Below, piece by piece: positions 28,382 through 36,549 of a DNA stretch of 64,000 nt. The translations under genes and the position numbers were made by a program. The notes under the pieces are model-generated. The model had not been told where the DNA came from, ran no database searches, and saw nothing but the letters and a program-made list of their open reading frames with translations. The stretch comes from Acidimicrobiaceae bacterium. Its GTDB lineage: Bacteria; Actinomycetota; Acidimicrobiia; Acidimicrobiales; Bog-793. The stretch is taken from NCBI GenBank assembly GCA_025464005.1, contig JAODBO010000040.1:48714-112713 (forward strand), read 5' to 3'. The first letter of the stretch is position 1; the number at the start of each line of letters is the position of its first letter.

Positions 28382-28438
28382 CGACGAGACGGGGTGCGGC
28401 GGGGCGTGCACGCACCGGCTCGGGTGCGCAACGCCGGA

Positions 28439-28861
28439 TCAGTGCGGCGCTACGCCGCCGGCGAGCGCCGGCTCCCACTCGACCCGTGGTGCGTCGGCCC
28501 ACAGCCGCTCGAGGCCGAAGCGCTCACGGGCCTCGATGTCGAAGACGTGGACGACGAAGGAGCCGTAGTCTACGAGGACCCACTGTGCCTCGGACAGGCC
28601 CTCGACGCGGCGCACCGACGTGCCGCCGGCGTCGCGCACGGCCCGCCCGACCTCATCGACGATGGAGCGCACCTGGCGGTCGTTGCGACCGGCGCTCAGC
28701 ACGAAGTAGTCGGTGATCCCGAGAAGATCGCCGACATCGAGCACGACCGTCTCCTCGAGCGTCTTGTCCGACGCGGCACGAGCCGCGAGCACTGCGAGGT
28801 CGAGTGCCGACCTGCCGGACGATCGAGCGATCTCGGACACGGCGGTCGGGCTGTCGTTCAT
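28439..28861 (-). CDS. rsfS: Ribosomal silencing factor RsfS
   Basis: 140 residues from the ATG at 28861, overlapping the nadD stop as ATGA. RsfS (DUF143) binds L14 on the 50S subunit and blocks subunit joining in starvation. Conserved features are VVLDVGDLLGITDYFVL and WVLVDYGSFVVHVF near the end. The nadD-rsfS order is common across bacteria. Confidence 0.94.
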   Translation of the reverse strand: MNDSPTAVSEIARSSGRSALDLAVLAARAASDKTLEETVVLDVGDLLGITDYFVLSAGRNDRQVRSIVDEVGRAVRDAGGTSVRRVEGLSEAQWVLVDYGSFVVHVFDIEARERFGLERLWADAPRVEWEPALAGGVAPH

Positions 28862-29457
28862 CTCTCCTGAGCGTACAGCCCTCGCTCGGCGATCACGCGG
28901 ATCGCGGCGTCGGGCACGAGGAAGTCGAGCGGCCTGCCGTCTACGACGCGTTCGCGAAGCTCCGTGCTCGAGATCTCGAGCGCCGGCATCTCGATCGAGA
29001 CGGCTCGCCATCCGGCGAGCGGGCCGCCCTCGCCGAGCTCGACCGTCGGAGCGCCCGGGCGGTTGACCACCACCAGAGTCACCGCCGTCCGCACGGTCTC
29101 GAGACGCTCCCAGGACGCGAGGCCGCCGACGACGTCCGCCCCCACGACGAGGAAGAGCTCGGCGTCCTGGTGAGCCGCGACGAGCTGTTCGACGGTATCG
29201 GCCGTGTAGGAGACGCCCCCGCGGTCGACCTCGAGCGACGAGGCCTCGACGCCGTCCACCCCGTCGACCGCGGCTTCGACGAGCGCCAGCCGATCACGCG
29301 CCGGGGTCACGGCACGCTCGCCGACCTTCTGCCACGGCTCGTTCGCCACCACGAGGAGCACGCTGTCGAGCGCTAGGGCGTAGCGCACGTTGACGGCTGC
29401 GACGAGATGGCCGACGTGGATCGGGTCGAACGTTCCTCCGAAGACGCCGATGCGCAC
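28858..29457 (-). CDS. nadD: Nicotinate-nucleotide adenylyltransferase
   Basis: A 199-residue NadD, which joins nicotinate mononucleotide and ATP in NAD synthesis. The nucleotidyltransferase motif GTFDPIHVGHL is at the N-terminus and the C-terminal ISSTELRERV is intact. The start is GTG. Coupled to rsfS by a 4-base overlap. Confidence 0.95.
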   Translation of the reverse strand: MRIGVFGGTFDPIHVGHLVAAVNVRYALALDSVLLVVANEPWQKVGERAVTPARDRLALVEAAVDGVDGVEASSLEVDRGGVSYTADTVEQLVAAHQDAELFLVVGADVVGGLASWERLETVRTAVTLVVVNRPGAPTVELGEGGPLAGWRAVSIEMPALEISSTELRERVVDGRPLDFLVPDAAIRVIAERGLYAQER

Positions 29458-29559
29458 CGCCGCAGGTTACGCGTATCGCGCGCCGGGGCGCTCCGAGCAT
29501 CCAGAACGCCTCGGGCACGACGGCTCCCCGGCGGCCCGGACCGGTCGAGCAACCCTAAT

Positions 29560-29576
29560 GAAGTCCTAAGGACTTC
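29560..29576. promoter_or_regulatory. 17-bp palindrome upstream of the DAHP synthase gene
   Basis: GAAGTCC-TAA-GGACTTC is a perfect 7-bp inverted repeat with a 3-bp centre, ending 38 bp before the aroG start. The size and symmetry suit a dimeric repressor operator. A 3-nt loop without a T-tract makes a terminator unlikely. A TACTCT at 29603-29608 could serve as a -10 box, giving a very short leader. Confidence 0.5.
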
Positions 29577-29614
29577 GGCGCGACATCCCTCGTCAAGGCG
29601 CGTACTCTTGTGCG

Positions 29615-31006
29615 ATGGCACAGCGAATAGGAGGGGGGTCGTCCGCGCCCGAGGGCGAGACGACGGTGCCACCATGGTCGCCCGACTCGTGGCGAACGCG
29701 TGACGCCGCCCAGCAACCGGAGTGGCCCGACGCCGCGGTGACCGCGGCGGTCGGAGCCGAGTTGCGGACGCTCCCGCCGCTCGTCTTTGCGGGCGAGGCT
29801 CGCACGCTCATCCAGTCGCTCGGCAACGTCGCCGCCGGCAAGGCCTTCGTGCTCCAAGCTGGCGACTGCGCCGAGTCGTTCTCCGACCAGTCGGCCGACC
29901 AGATCCGGGACAAGCTGAGGGTCATCCTCCAGATGGCCGTCGTGCTCACGTACGGCTCGGGGGTCCCCGTGGTGAAGCTGGGCAGGATCGCGGGGCAGTT
30001 CGCGAAGCCGCGCTCCTCGCCGGTCGAACGGGTCGGCGACGTCGAGATGCCTGCATTTCGCGGCGACATCGTCAACGACGACGCGCCGGTGCCGTCGGCT
30101 CGCATCCCGGACCCCCGGCGCATGCTCACCGCCTACCACCGCTCGGCGTCGACACTCAACCTCCTGCGGGCCTTCACCAAGGGCGGCTTCGCGGACCTCT
30201 CGCAAGTGCACGCCTGGAACCAGGAGTTCGTGGCGACGAGCGCCGAAGGGCGCCGATACGAGGCGATCGCCGAAGAGATCGATCGCACGCTGCGCTTCAT
30301 GCGCGCGTGCGGCGTCGACCTTTCGGCCGGGGCCCCGATCCAGCAGGTCGACTTCTACACGAGCCACGAGGCGCTCCTGCTCGACTACGAGGAGGCCCTC
30401 ACCCGGCGCGACTCGCTGTCGGGCGACTACTACGACTGCTCCGCGCACATGCTGTGGATCGGCGAGAGGACGCGCCAGCTGGACGGGGCCCACGTGGAGT
30501 TCCTCGCCGGCGTAGGCAATCCCATCGGCGTGAAGCTCGGCCCTTCCACGAGCCCGGACGAGGCCGTCGCTCTCTGCGAGCGCCTCAATCCCGGTCGTGT
30601 TCCCGGACGGCTCACCCTTATCTCTCGCCTCGGCGTTGCCAAGGTGACGACGGTGCTCCCGTCCCTCCTGCGCGCGGTGACCGATGCCGGCCATCCCGTC
30701 GTCTGGCAGTGCGACCCGATGCACGGGAACACTTTCACGGCCAAGGGCGGCCAGAAGACGCGCCACTTCGACGACGTGCTCGGCGAGATCCGTGGTTTCT
30801 TCGCCGTGCACCGCAGTGAGGGCACCTGGCCGGGGGGCGTGCACGTCGAGCTCACCGGCGACGACGTCACCGAGTGCCTCGGCGGCGTCGAGGACATCCT
30901 CGAGGAGCAGTTGCCGCTGCGTTACACGACGACCTGCGATCCGAGGCTCAACGCGCGTCAGTCCATCGACCTCGCCTTCCGGGTAGCAGAGTTGCTCCGT
31001 AGCTGA
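29615..31006 (+). CDS. aroG: Class II 3-deoxy-7-phosphoheptulonate (DAHP) synthase
   Basis: A 463-residue plant-type (class II) DAHP synthase, the first step of the shikimate pathway (PEP plus erythrose 4-phosphate). Active-site motifs seen are LQAGDCAESF with a metal-binding Cys, VEFLAGVGNPIGVKLG, CDPMHGNT and HVELTGDDVTECLGG. Class II enzymes are usual in actinobacteria. Its stop overlaps the start of the secreted protein gene (TGATG). Confidence 0.95.
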   Translation: MAQRIGGGSSAPEGETTVPPWSPDSWRTRDAAQQPEWPDAAVTAAVGAELRTLPPLVFAGEARTLIQSLGNVAAGKAFVLQAGDCAESFSDQSADQIRDKLRVILQMAVVLTYGSGVPVVKLGRIAGQFAKPRSSPVERVGDVEMPAFRGDIVNDDAPVPSARIPDPRRMLTAYHRSASTLNLLRAFTKGGFADLSQVHAWNQEFVATSAEGRRYEAIAEEIDRTLRFMRACGVDLSAGAPIQQVDFYTSHEALLLDYEEALTRRDSLSGDYYDCSAHMLWIGERTRQLDGAHVEFLAGVGNPIGVKLGPSTSPDEAVALCERLNPGRVPGRLTLISRLGVAKVTTVLPSLLRAVTDAGHPVVWQCDPMHGNTFTAKGGQKTRHFDDVLGEIRGFFAVHRSEGTWPGGVHVELTGDDVTECLGGVEDILEEQLPLRYTTTCDPRLNARQSIDLAFRVAELLRS

Positions 31007-33258
31007 TGCGTTCGAGGTGCTCTCGCGGCCGCGCGGTCGTTGCCAGCGCGGTTAGCGCAGTCGCGCTCGGCGTCCCCGCCACGACCATCGGGGCCCAGTC
31101 GTCCGGAGCCCAGTCGTCCGGGGCCCAGTCCTCAAGCGGCACGACGACCGCAGCAGATCGAGCGGCGCACGAGGTGGGTGCGCTCGCCCAGCAGTCGGTG
31201 CGGGTCGGCCCGGTCACCGGCTTGGGCCGGGCGACGGGCCCGACGTCCGGACGTGGCCGGACCTCGACGGCGCTTCGTCCGGCCGTCGTCGACAGCCACC
31301 AGGCGGGCGCGACGTCGTGCTCCCCGGGGCCGACTCCGACACCGACCACGACGACAACCACGACGACGGTGCCGCCGACCACGACGACCACGACGACCAC
31401 GACCACCAGCTCCACTACGACGACCACGACCACGACCACGACCGCGCCGCCGACCGCGGGAAGCGGTAGCAGCGGTGGGCTGCTCGGCAGCGGCACGCGG
31501 TCTGCCGCGGTCCGCGCTCGCGACACCACGACGACCACCACCCTGCCGTCCGCGACGACGACGAGCGGCGCCCCCACGACCACCACGTCGTCCCCCACCT
31601 CGTCGACAACGACGCCGCCGGCGGTGCCCACGCCCGTCTCGGCCTCCGCCGCCTACTACCTCGTCGAGAACAACGGTGGCATCCACGCGTACGGCGGTGC
31701 CGGCTTCTTCGGTTCGAGGGCGGCGAAGCGCGTTCCCGCTCCGGTCATCGGCGGGGCCACCACCGCGGACGGCGCCGGCTACTGGCTAGCGACCTCCCAC
31801 GGCAACGTCTATCCGTTCGGTGACGCCGGATTCCACGGCTCGCCGATCCACGTGCGCCACCTCGACTCGATCGTGGCGGTGGCCGCGACGCCGAACGGCC
31901 AGGGTTATTGGCTCGTCAGCCGCTCCGGAGCCGTGTACAACTACGGCGACGCCGAGTTCTGCGGCTCGGCGGTCCACGAGCCGGTGAAGGGGACCGTCGT
32001 CGCCTTCGCGGCGACCTCGGACGGCGCCGGCTACTGGATCGTCACCTCCGGCGGCAGCGTCTACAGCTACGGCGACGCCGGATTCCACGGCTCGGCGGCG
32101 ACGTTGGCTCGCCACGCCCCGATCGTCGGCATCGCCCCGACCGTGGACGGCGGCGGCTACTGGCTCGTCTCTGGCGCCGGCGCGGTCTACAGCTACGGAG
32201 ATGCGAGGTTCTTCGGCTCGGCGGTGCACAAGCGCGTGGACAGCACCGTCGTGTCGATCAGCGCGACCGCGGACGGCGCCGGGTACTGGATCACCGCGTC
32301 GACCGGAAGGGTCTTCAACTTCGGTGACGCCCACTTCACCGGGTCGCTCGCGAAGAGCCAGCCTCGCAAGCCGCTGGCGGTCGTCGGCCTCGTGCGCACC
32401 TCGCTCGCGAGCGCCAAGACCGCGATCTCGTCGTTGCCGCACGGGGCGTACGGCTACGACATCAGCAACTACCAGTGCGCGAAGGGCAAGCCGAACAGCA
32501 TCCAGGCGAGCTCACCGACGAGCTCCGCCGTTTCGGTGATCGGCGTCACCGGATGGCTGGACAGTGCGGACAATTCCTGCTTGGCCTCCGAGGCGGCGTG
32601 GGCTGTCAAGGCCGCAGGCTCGACGGGAGGCGCGTACAGCCTCTATCTGTTCATGAACTCGCCGGGCACGAACGCCGCAGCGAATGCGCAGGACGCCAAC
32701 GGCCCGGCTGGGGCGTGCAGGGCTCTCTCGGGGAACAACCAGCTCTCCTGCCAGGCGTACAACTACGGCTACAACGGCGCCAAGAACGCCCTCGCGTTCG
32801 CGAGCGGCCAGAGCGTGACGGCCAAGGTGTGGTGGCTGGATATCGAGAAGGGTCAGCTCTCCTCGACGCCCTACAGCAGCTACCCGTCCGCGTACTGGTC
32901 CGACTCGCGGGCGCTCAACGCCCAGACGATCCAGGGTGCGCTCGACGCGCTCCGCCAGGGTGGCGTGATCGTGGGGATCTACTCGACGAGCCTGCAGTTC
33001 CCCCAGATCGCCGGCGCCTTCGTCCCGAGCGGGCCCAGCGTGCCGCTATGGATCGCCGGAGTGCCCTGGACCAGCCCGCCCTTCACCGAGAAGGGCCTGA
33101 AGGGCCCCTCGGTGCTCGCCCCCTGGTGCGCCGGGACCGCGAGCTACGTCGGCTTCAAGGGCACGGACACCTTCGCCGGCGGGGTGCCGTGGCTGCTCCA
33201 GGAGACGCCGGGCAGCGAGCCCTCGCCGTACGGCTTGGACCCCGACTACTCCTGCTGA
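31006..33258 (+). CDS. Secreted GH25-like protein with Thr-rich linker and six 42-residue propeller repeats
   Basis: 750 residues: a signal peptide (1 to about 30), low-complexity Ser/Thr/Pro linkers dominated by Thr runs (about 105-210), then six 42-residue repeats (residues 216 to about 467) of the form GYWL-x4-G-x-VY-x-YGDA-x-F-x-GS. The C-terminal domain (about 480-750) starts YGYDISNYQ and carries WWLDIEKG (Asp612, Glu614) and VGIYSTSLQF, the layout of GH25-type muramidases and DUF1906-type glycoside-hydrolase-like proteins. The likely location is the cell wall or outside it, with the repeats as a propeller for binding. Activity is inferred. It is coupled to aroG by a TGATG overlap although no functional link is obvious. 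Confidence 0.75.
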   Translation: MRSRCSRGRAVVASAVSAVALGVPATTIGAQSSGAQSSGAQSSSGTTTAADRAAHEVGALAQQSVRVGPVTGLGRATGPTSGRGRTSTALRPAVVDSHQAGATSCSPGPTPTPTTTTTTTTVPPTTTTTTTTTTSSTTTTTTTTTTAPPTAGSGSSGGLLGSGTRSAAVRARDTTTTTTLPSATTTSGAPTTTTSSPTSSTTTPPAVPTPVSASAAYYLVENNGGIHAYGGAGFFGSRAAKRVPAPVIGGATTADGAGYWLATSHGNVYPFGDAGFHGSPIHVRHLDSIVAVAATPNGQGYWLVSRSGAVYNYGDAEFCGSAVHEPVKGTVVAFAATSDGAGYWIVTSGGSVYSYGDAGFHGSAATLARHAPIVGIAPTVDGGGYWLVSGAGAVYSYGDARFFGSAVHKRVDSTVVSISATADGAGYWITASTGRVFNFGDAHFTGSLAKSQPRKPLAVVGLVRTSLASAKTAISSLPHGAYGYDISNYQCAKGKPNSIQASSPTSSAVSVIGVTGWLDSADNSCLASEAAWAVKAAGSTGGAYSLYLFMNSPGTNAAANAQDANGPAGACRALSGNNQLSCQAYNYGYNGAKNALAFASGQSVTAKVWWLDIEKGQLSSTPYSSYPSAYWSDSRALNAQTIQGALDALRQGGVIVGIYSTSLQFPQIAGAFVPSGPSVPLWIAGVPWTSPPFTEKGLKGPSVLAPWCAGTASYVGFKGTDTFAGGVPWLLQETPGSEPSPYGLDPDYSC
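31651..32406. repeat. Six 126-bp in-gene repeats (propeller blades)
   Basis: Six consecutive 42-codon units with the recurring protein core GYW...GDA.F.GS. The units have diverged at DNA level, indicating old internal duplication. The first unit is the most divergent (YYL, GGAGFFGS). Confidence 0.85.
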
Positions 33259-34067
33259 GCCGATCGAACCCGGCTCGTTCGTGGCTCGGCGGGGAGGGCG
33301 TCGAGCCGTGACGGGACCCTCGCCACGTCGGCCTCGACCCAGCGTGGCGGTGGCGACACGAGGGAGCGACGCGCCGCTCCGCGCTCGGCCCCGGGCGTCG
33401 TGCGCGTGCCGGCATCGAGCAGGTGGGCGGCGTCGTTGTAGCGGACCAGGCGCCATTTCGAGCCGATGTGCTGCCACTCGGTCATCGAGGCGTGCTCGGG
33501 ATGCAGACGCACCCCGACGCCGTGGTCGGCGAGGTCAAGGAACCTGATCATCGAGGAGTCGATGACCCCGCCGTGGGCGACAACCACGACGAGCCTCCCC
33601 GGGTGCGCGAGGGCCAGCTCGGTGAGGGCGGACGAAGCGCGGTCGAGGAACCCGGCCCAGCTCTCGCCTCCCGGCGCGAGCGGGAGCTCCGGCTCGTCGC
33701 CCGGGAGCGACTGGCGCATGTACCGCTCCGAGTAGTCGGCCCAGCTGAGGCCATCGGCCTCACCGGCGTGCCGCTCGCAGAGCGCGCAGCTCTGGACGAA
33801 CGACGCATTCCCCAGGCTAGGAGCGAGGATCGCAGCGGTCTCGATGGCTCGGGGCAAGATGCTCGTGTAGAAGGCGGCCGCGCCGTCGAGCTCCCCCGTG
33901 CGAGCGAGACGGGCCGCCAACGCCTCGACCTGACGAACGCCCAGCGCCGTGAGACCGCGGCAGCTCTCGTGACCGCCGATGTACTCCTCGGCGTTGCACA
34001 CGGCCTCGCCGTGGCGCACGATGACGATGCGCGTACCCTGGCTCACTGCGGTGCTGTCGCCGGTCAC
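33246..34067 (-). CDS. Histidine phosphatase family protein (phosphoglycerate-mutase-like)
   Basis: 273 residues from the GTG at 34067; a GTG at 34046 is an alternative. The RHG phosphate-binding motif (VIVRHGEAVCN), SILPRAIETA, and the second His in VVVAHGGVIDS are all present, so the enzyme should be active as a phosphatase or mutase. In mycobacteria a phosphatase of this superfamily (GpgP) lies close to nadD and rsfS, but orthology here is uncertain. The tail beyond about residue 220 is Arg-rich and overlaps the convergent GH25-like gene by 13 bp. Confidence 0.82.
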   Translation of the reverse strand: MTGDSTAVSQGTRIVIVRHGEAVCNAEEYIGGHESCRGLTALGVRQVEALAARLARTGELDGAAAFYTSILPRAIETAAILAPSLGNASFVQSCALCERHAGEADGLSWADYSERYMRQSLPGDEPELPLAPGGESWAGFLDRASSALTELALAHPGRLVVVVAHGGVIDSSMIRFLDLADHGVGVRLHPEHASMTEWQHIGSKWRLVRYNDAAHLLDAGTRTTPGAERGAARRSLVSPPPRWVEADVARVPSRLDALPAEPRTSRVRSAQQE

Positions 34068-34126
34068 GGCGAGGACCCTACCGTGGCTTCGCCTCGGCCA
34101 CTGCGCGCACCTTGGCCGAAGGCGCG

Positions 34127-35596
34127 TCAGTCGAGCAGTTCGACGAACCGCTCGAGCTGGCGCAGGTTGCGACACTCGAAGACGCCGTCGGTGAACGGCG
34201 CGTACTGCCCGACGATCGAGTCTCCGCTCCCCCAGTAGGCGCGCGGCTCCGGGTTGAGCCAGTAGACGCGCCGGGCCCGCCGCGCGATCTCTGCAAGCGC
34301 CTCGGCGTTGGCCGCGTGGTAGTTGTTGCGGGCGTCGCCGAGGACGATGACGTTGGTCCGGGAGGTGATCTCCCTCCCCCACCGCTCGCCGAAGACGCCG
34401 AGCGCGTGCCCGTAGTCGGAGTGCCCGTCGAGATGGACGACGTCGGCCTCGGCGCCGACGCGCGCTATCGCCTCGGTGATCGAGGCCGACCTGGTGAAGA
34501 TCTTCGTGACCTCGTCGATGCCGTCGACGAACACGAACGTGCGGACCTTCGAGAACTGCGACGCCATCGCGTAGACGAGATGCAAGGTGAAGCGGGCGAA
34601 GGAGGCGACCGAGCCGGACACGTCCGCCACCACGACGATCTCGGGCTTGGCGGGGCGCTTCGCATGAAAGCGGGGCTCGAGCGGCACGCCACCGGTCGAC
34701 AGTGATCGCCGGATCGTCGAGCGAAAATCAAGGGTTCCCCTGCGACGGTGCCTCCGGCGGCGGGCGAGGCGCACCGCCAGAGATCGGGCGAGCGGGTAGA
34801 GCGCACGCCTCAGGCGGACGAGCTCGTCGCCGGTCGCGTGCATGAAATCGACGTCCTCGACGAGTGGCCGGCGCAGCGTCTTGGCCACGGCCGACGCCCC
34901 CCGGTCGGCCACGAGCGCCCTGCGGATCTCCGCCTCCACGAGACGCCGCAGCTCGCCAATTCGGGCCGCGAGCTCCTCGGCGACGAGCCGGTCCCCGAGC
35001 CGACCGGGCGGCCGACCAACGTGCAGGCTCGCCTCGTCCGCCGCCGACCCTGTGGCGGCGGCGAGCAGCTCGGCGAGCAGGCCGTCCAGATCGAGCCCGC
35101 GAAGCGTCCGGTAGAGGTAGTAGGAGATGCCGACCGGGCGTCCGGGCTCGAGGCCCGCGTGCAGGCGAACGGCCAGGCGAGCAAGCGCCGGCAGGGCGGC
35201 GTCGTCGCCCGTGCGCAGTGCTTCGGCGACGAGGGCTCGCAGCTGCTCGGCGTCGAGTCGCTCCTCGCTCCCTTCGCCGGCGCCTCCGGCCGGCTGTGCG
35301 CTCCCCGCGTCGGGCGGAACGCCGCTGTCGTCCGCGAGCACACCGACGTCGTCTGGCGCGCCGTCCAAGGCCATCGGTGTGGCGCGCGGCGAGAAGTAGA
35401 CGTCGAAGGTCGTCGCAAACGCGTCCCAGTGCGTCGACGACTTCACGAGCGTCGCGCCGAGCGCGCTGCGCAGAGCTTCGCGATCCTCGAGCGGCACGTG
35501 GCGGACGGCCTCGGCCGCGTCGAGCGTCTCGGTGAGCGAGACCGGGAGCCCGGTCTTACGCAGCTCCTCGACGAAGCCGGTGAGGACGTCGAGCAC
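34127..35596 (-). CDS. CoxE-like protein with VWA domain
   Basis: 489 residues. The C-terminal half is a von Willebrand A domain with the metal-site motif VVADVSGSV followed by FVDGIDEVT and the later VIVLGDARNN. The N-terminal part is an alpha-helical region typical of CoxE/DUF58-neighbour VWA proteins. MoxR ATPase-VWA pairs act as chaperone-like systems that insert metals or mature protein complexes; the client here is unknown. The GTG start is 8 bp after the moxR-like stop. The same gene pair occurs near proA/nadD in mycobacteria. Confidence 0.85.
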   Translation of the reverse strand: MLDVLTGFVEELRKTGLPVSLTETLDAAEAVRHVPLEDREALRSALGATLVKSSTHWDAFATTFDVYFSPRATPMALDGAPDDVGVLADDSGVPPDAGSAQPAGGAGEGSEERLDAEQLRALVAEALRTGDDAALPALARLAVRLHAGLEPGRPVGISYYLYRTLRGLDLDGLLAELLAAATGSAADEASLHVGRPPGRLGDRLVAEELAARIGELRRLVEAEIRRALVADRGASAVAKTLRRPLVEDVDFMHATGDELVRLRRALYPLARSLAVRLARRRRHRRRGTLDFRSTIRRSLSTGGVPLEPRFHAKRPAKPEIVVVADVSGSVASFARFTLHLVYAMASQFSKVRTFVFVDGIDEVTKIFTRSASITEAIARVGAEADVVHLDGHSDYGHALGVFGERWGREITSRTNVIVLGDARNNYHAANAEALAEIARRARRVYWLNPEPRAYWGSGDSIVGQYAPFTDGVFECRNLRQLERFVELLD

Positions 35597-35604
35597 TCAG
35601 ACGC

Positions 35605-36549
35605 TCAACGTGGCCGACCGGTCAGCTCGCGCGTCGCCTGGTCGATGTCGGCCTGGTACTTGAGGAGAAGGTTGAGGGTGGCAACGGTGGTCGAGGTGTC
35701 GACGTGCTCGACGCCGAGCAGGACCAAGGTGCGCGCCCAGTCGAGCGTCTCGGACACCGAGGGGTGCTTCTCGAGCTCCATCTGCCGGAGGGAGCGGACG
35801 ACGCGGACGACCTCCTCGGCGAGGTGCACGTCGATGCCGGGCACCTTCGCGAGCACGATCTCCCGCTCACGCTCGACGCTCGGGTAGTCGAGGTGCAGAT
35901 AGAGGCAGCGCCGCTTCAGCGCCTCCGACAGCTCCCGCGTGTCGTTCGACGTGAGCAGCACGAAGGGGAGCTGGCGAGCCTTCACGGTGCCGAGCTCGGG
36001 GATGGAGACCTGGTAGTCCGAGAGGACCTCGAGGAGCAGTGCCTCGGTCTCGAGCTCCACGCGATCGACCTCGTCCACGAGGAGCACGACCGGCTCGGTC
36101 GCGCGAATCGCCTGGAGCAGCGGACGCTCGAGGAGGAACTCCTCGGAGAAGATGTCCTCCTCGAGCTCCTTCCAGCCGGCACTCGACGATCCCCCGTCGT
36201 CCCCGGAGCCGCGCTCCACCTGGATGCGGAGCAGCTGCTTGCGATAGTTCCACTCGTAGAGGGCCTTGGCCTCGTCGAGACCCTCGTAGCACTGCAGCCG
36301 GATGAGCCTCGCGCCGAGCAGGGAAGCGACCGATTTCGCCAATTCGGTCTTCCCGGTGCCGGCCGGACCTTCGACGAGCACCGGCTTGGCGAGCCGATCG
36401 GCGAGGAAGACCACGGTCGCGATCTGCTCGTCGGCGAGATAGCCGACCGAGCCGAGCCTCTCGACGACCTCGGGAACCGAGCCGAATCGCGGTGGCGTCT
36501 CGTCGCGCAGCACGTCCGCCGTCGCCGGCGAGGCGTCCCCCGCGGTCAC
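35605..36549 (-). CDS. MoxR-family AAA+ ATPase
   Basis: 314 residues from the GTG at 36549. Walker A is EGPAGTGKTELAK, Walker B is VVLLVDEVDRV, sensor 1 is FVLLTSNDTRELSEALKRRC with the arginine finger. The start overlaps the proA stop as GTGA, so expression is coupled to proline synthesis. MoxR ATPases partner with VWA proteins, and the downstream gene fits. A small charged insertion (GSGDDGGSSSAG) lies between Walker A and Walker B. Confidence 0.9.
   Translation of the reverse strand: MTAGDASPATADVLRDETPPRFGSVPEVVERLGSVGYLADEQIATVVFLADRLAKPVLVEGPAGTGKTELAKSVASLLGARLIRLQCYEGLDEAKALYEWNYRKQLLRIQVERGSGDDGGSSSAGWKELEEDIFSEEFLLERPLLQAIRATEPVVLLVDEVDRVELETEALLLEVLSDYQVSIPELGTVKARQLPFVLLTSNDTRELSEALKRRCLYLHLDYPSVEREREIVLAKVPGIDVHLAEEVVRVVRSLRQMELEKHPSVSETLDWARTLVLLGVEHVDTSTTVATLNLLLKYQADIDQATRELTGRPR

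Noticed and set aside
28382..28438. GC-rich sequence between convergent genes as a terminator
   Set aside because: Only short imperfect pairing and no T-tract were found.
31330..31460. ACG/ACC-rich repeats, considered as CRISPR or minisatellite
   Set aside because: They are codons of a continuous poly-Thr linker in a secreted protein; there are no spacers of constant size.
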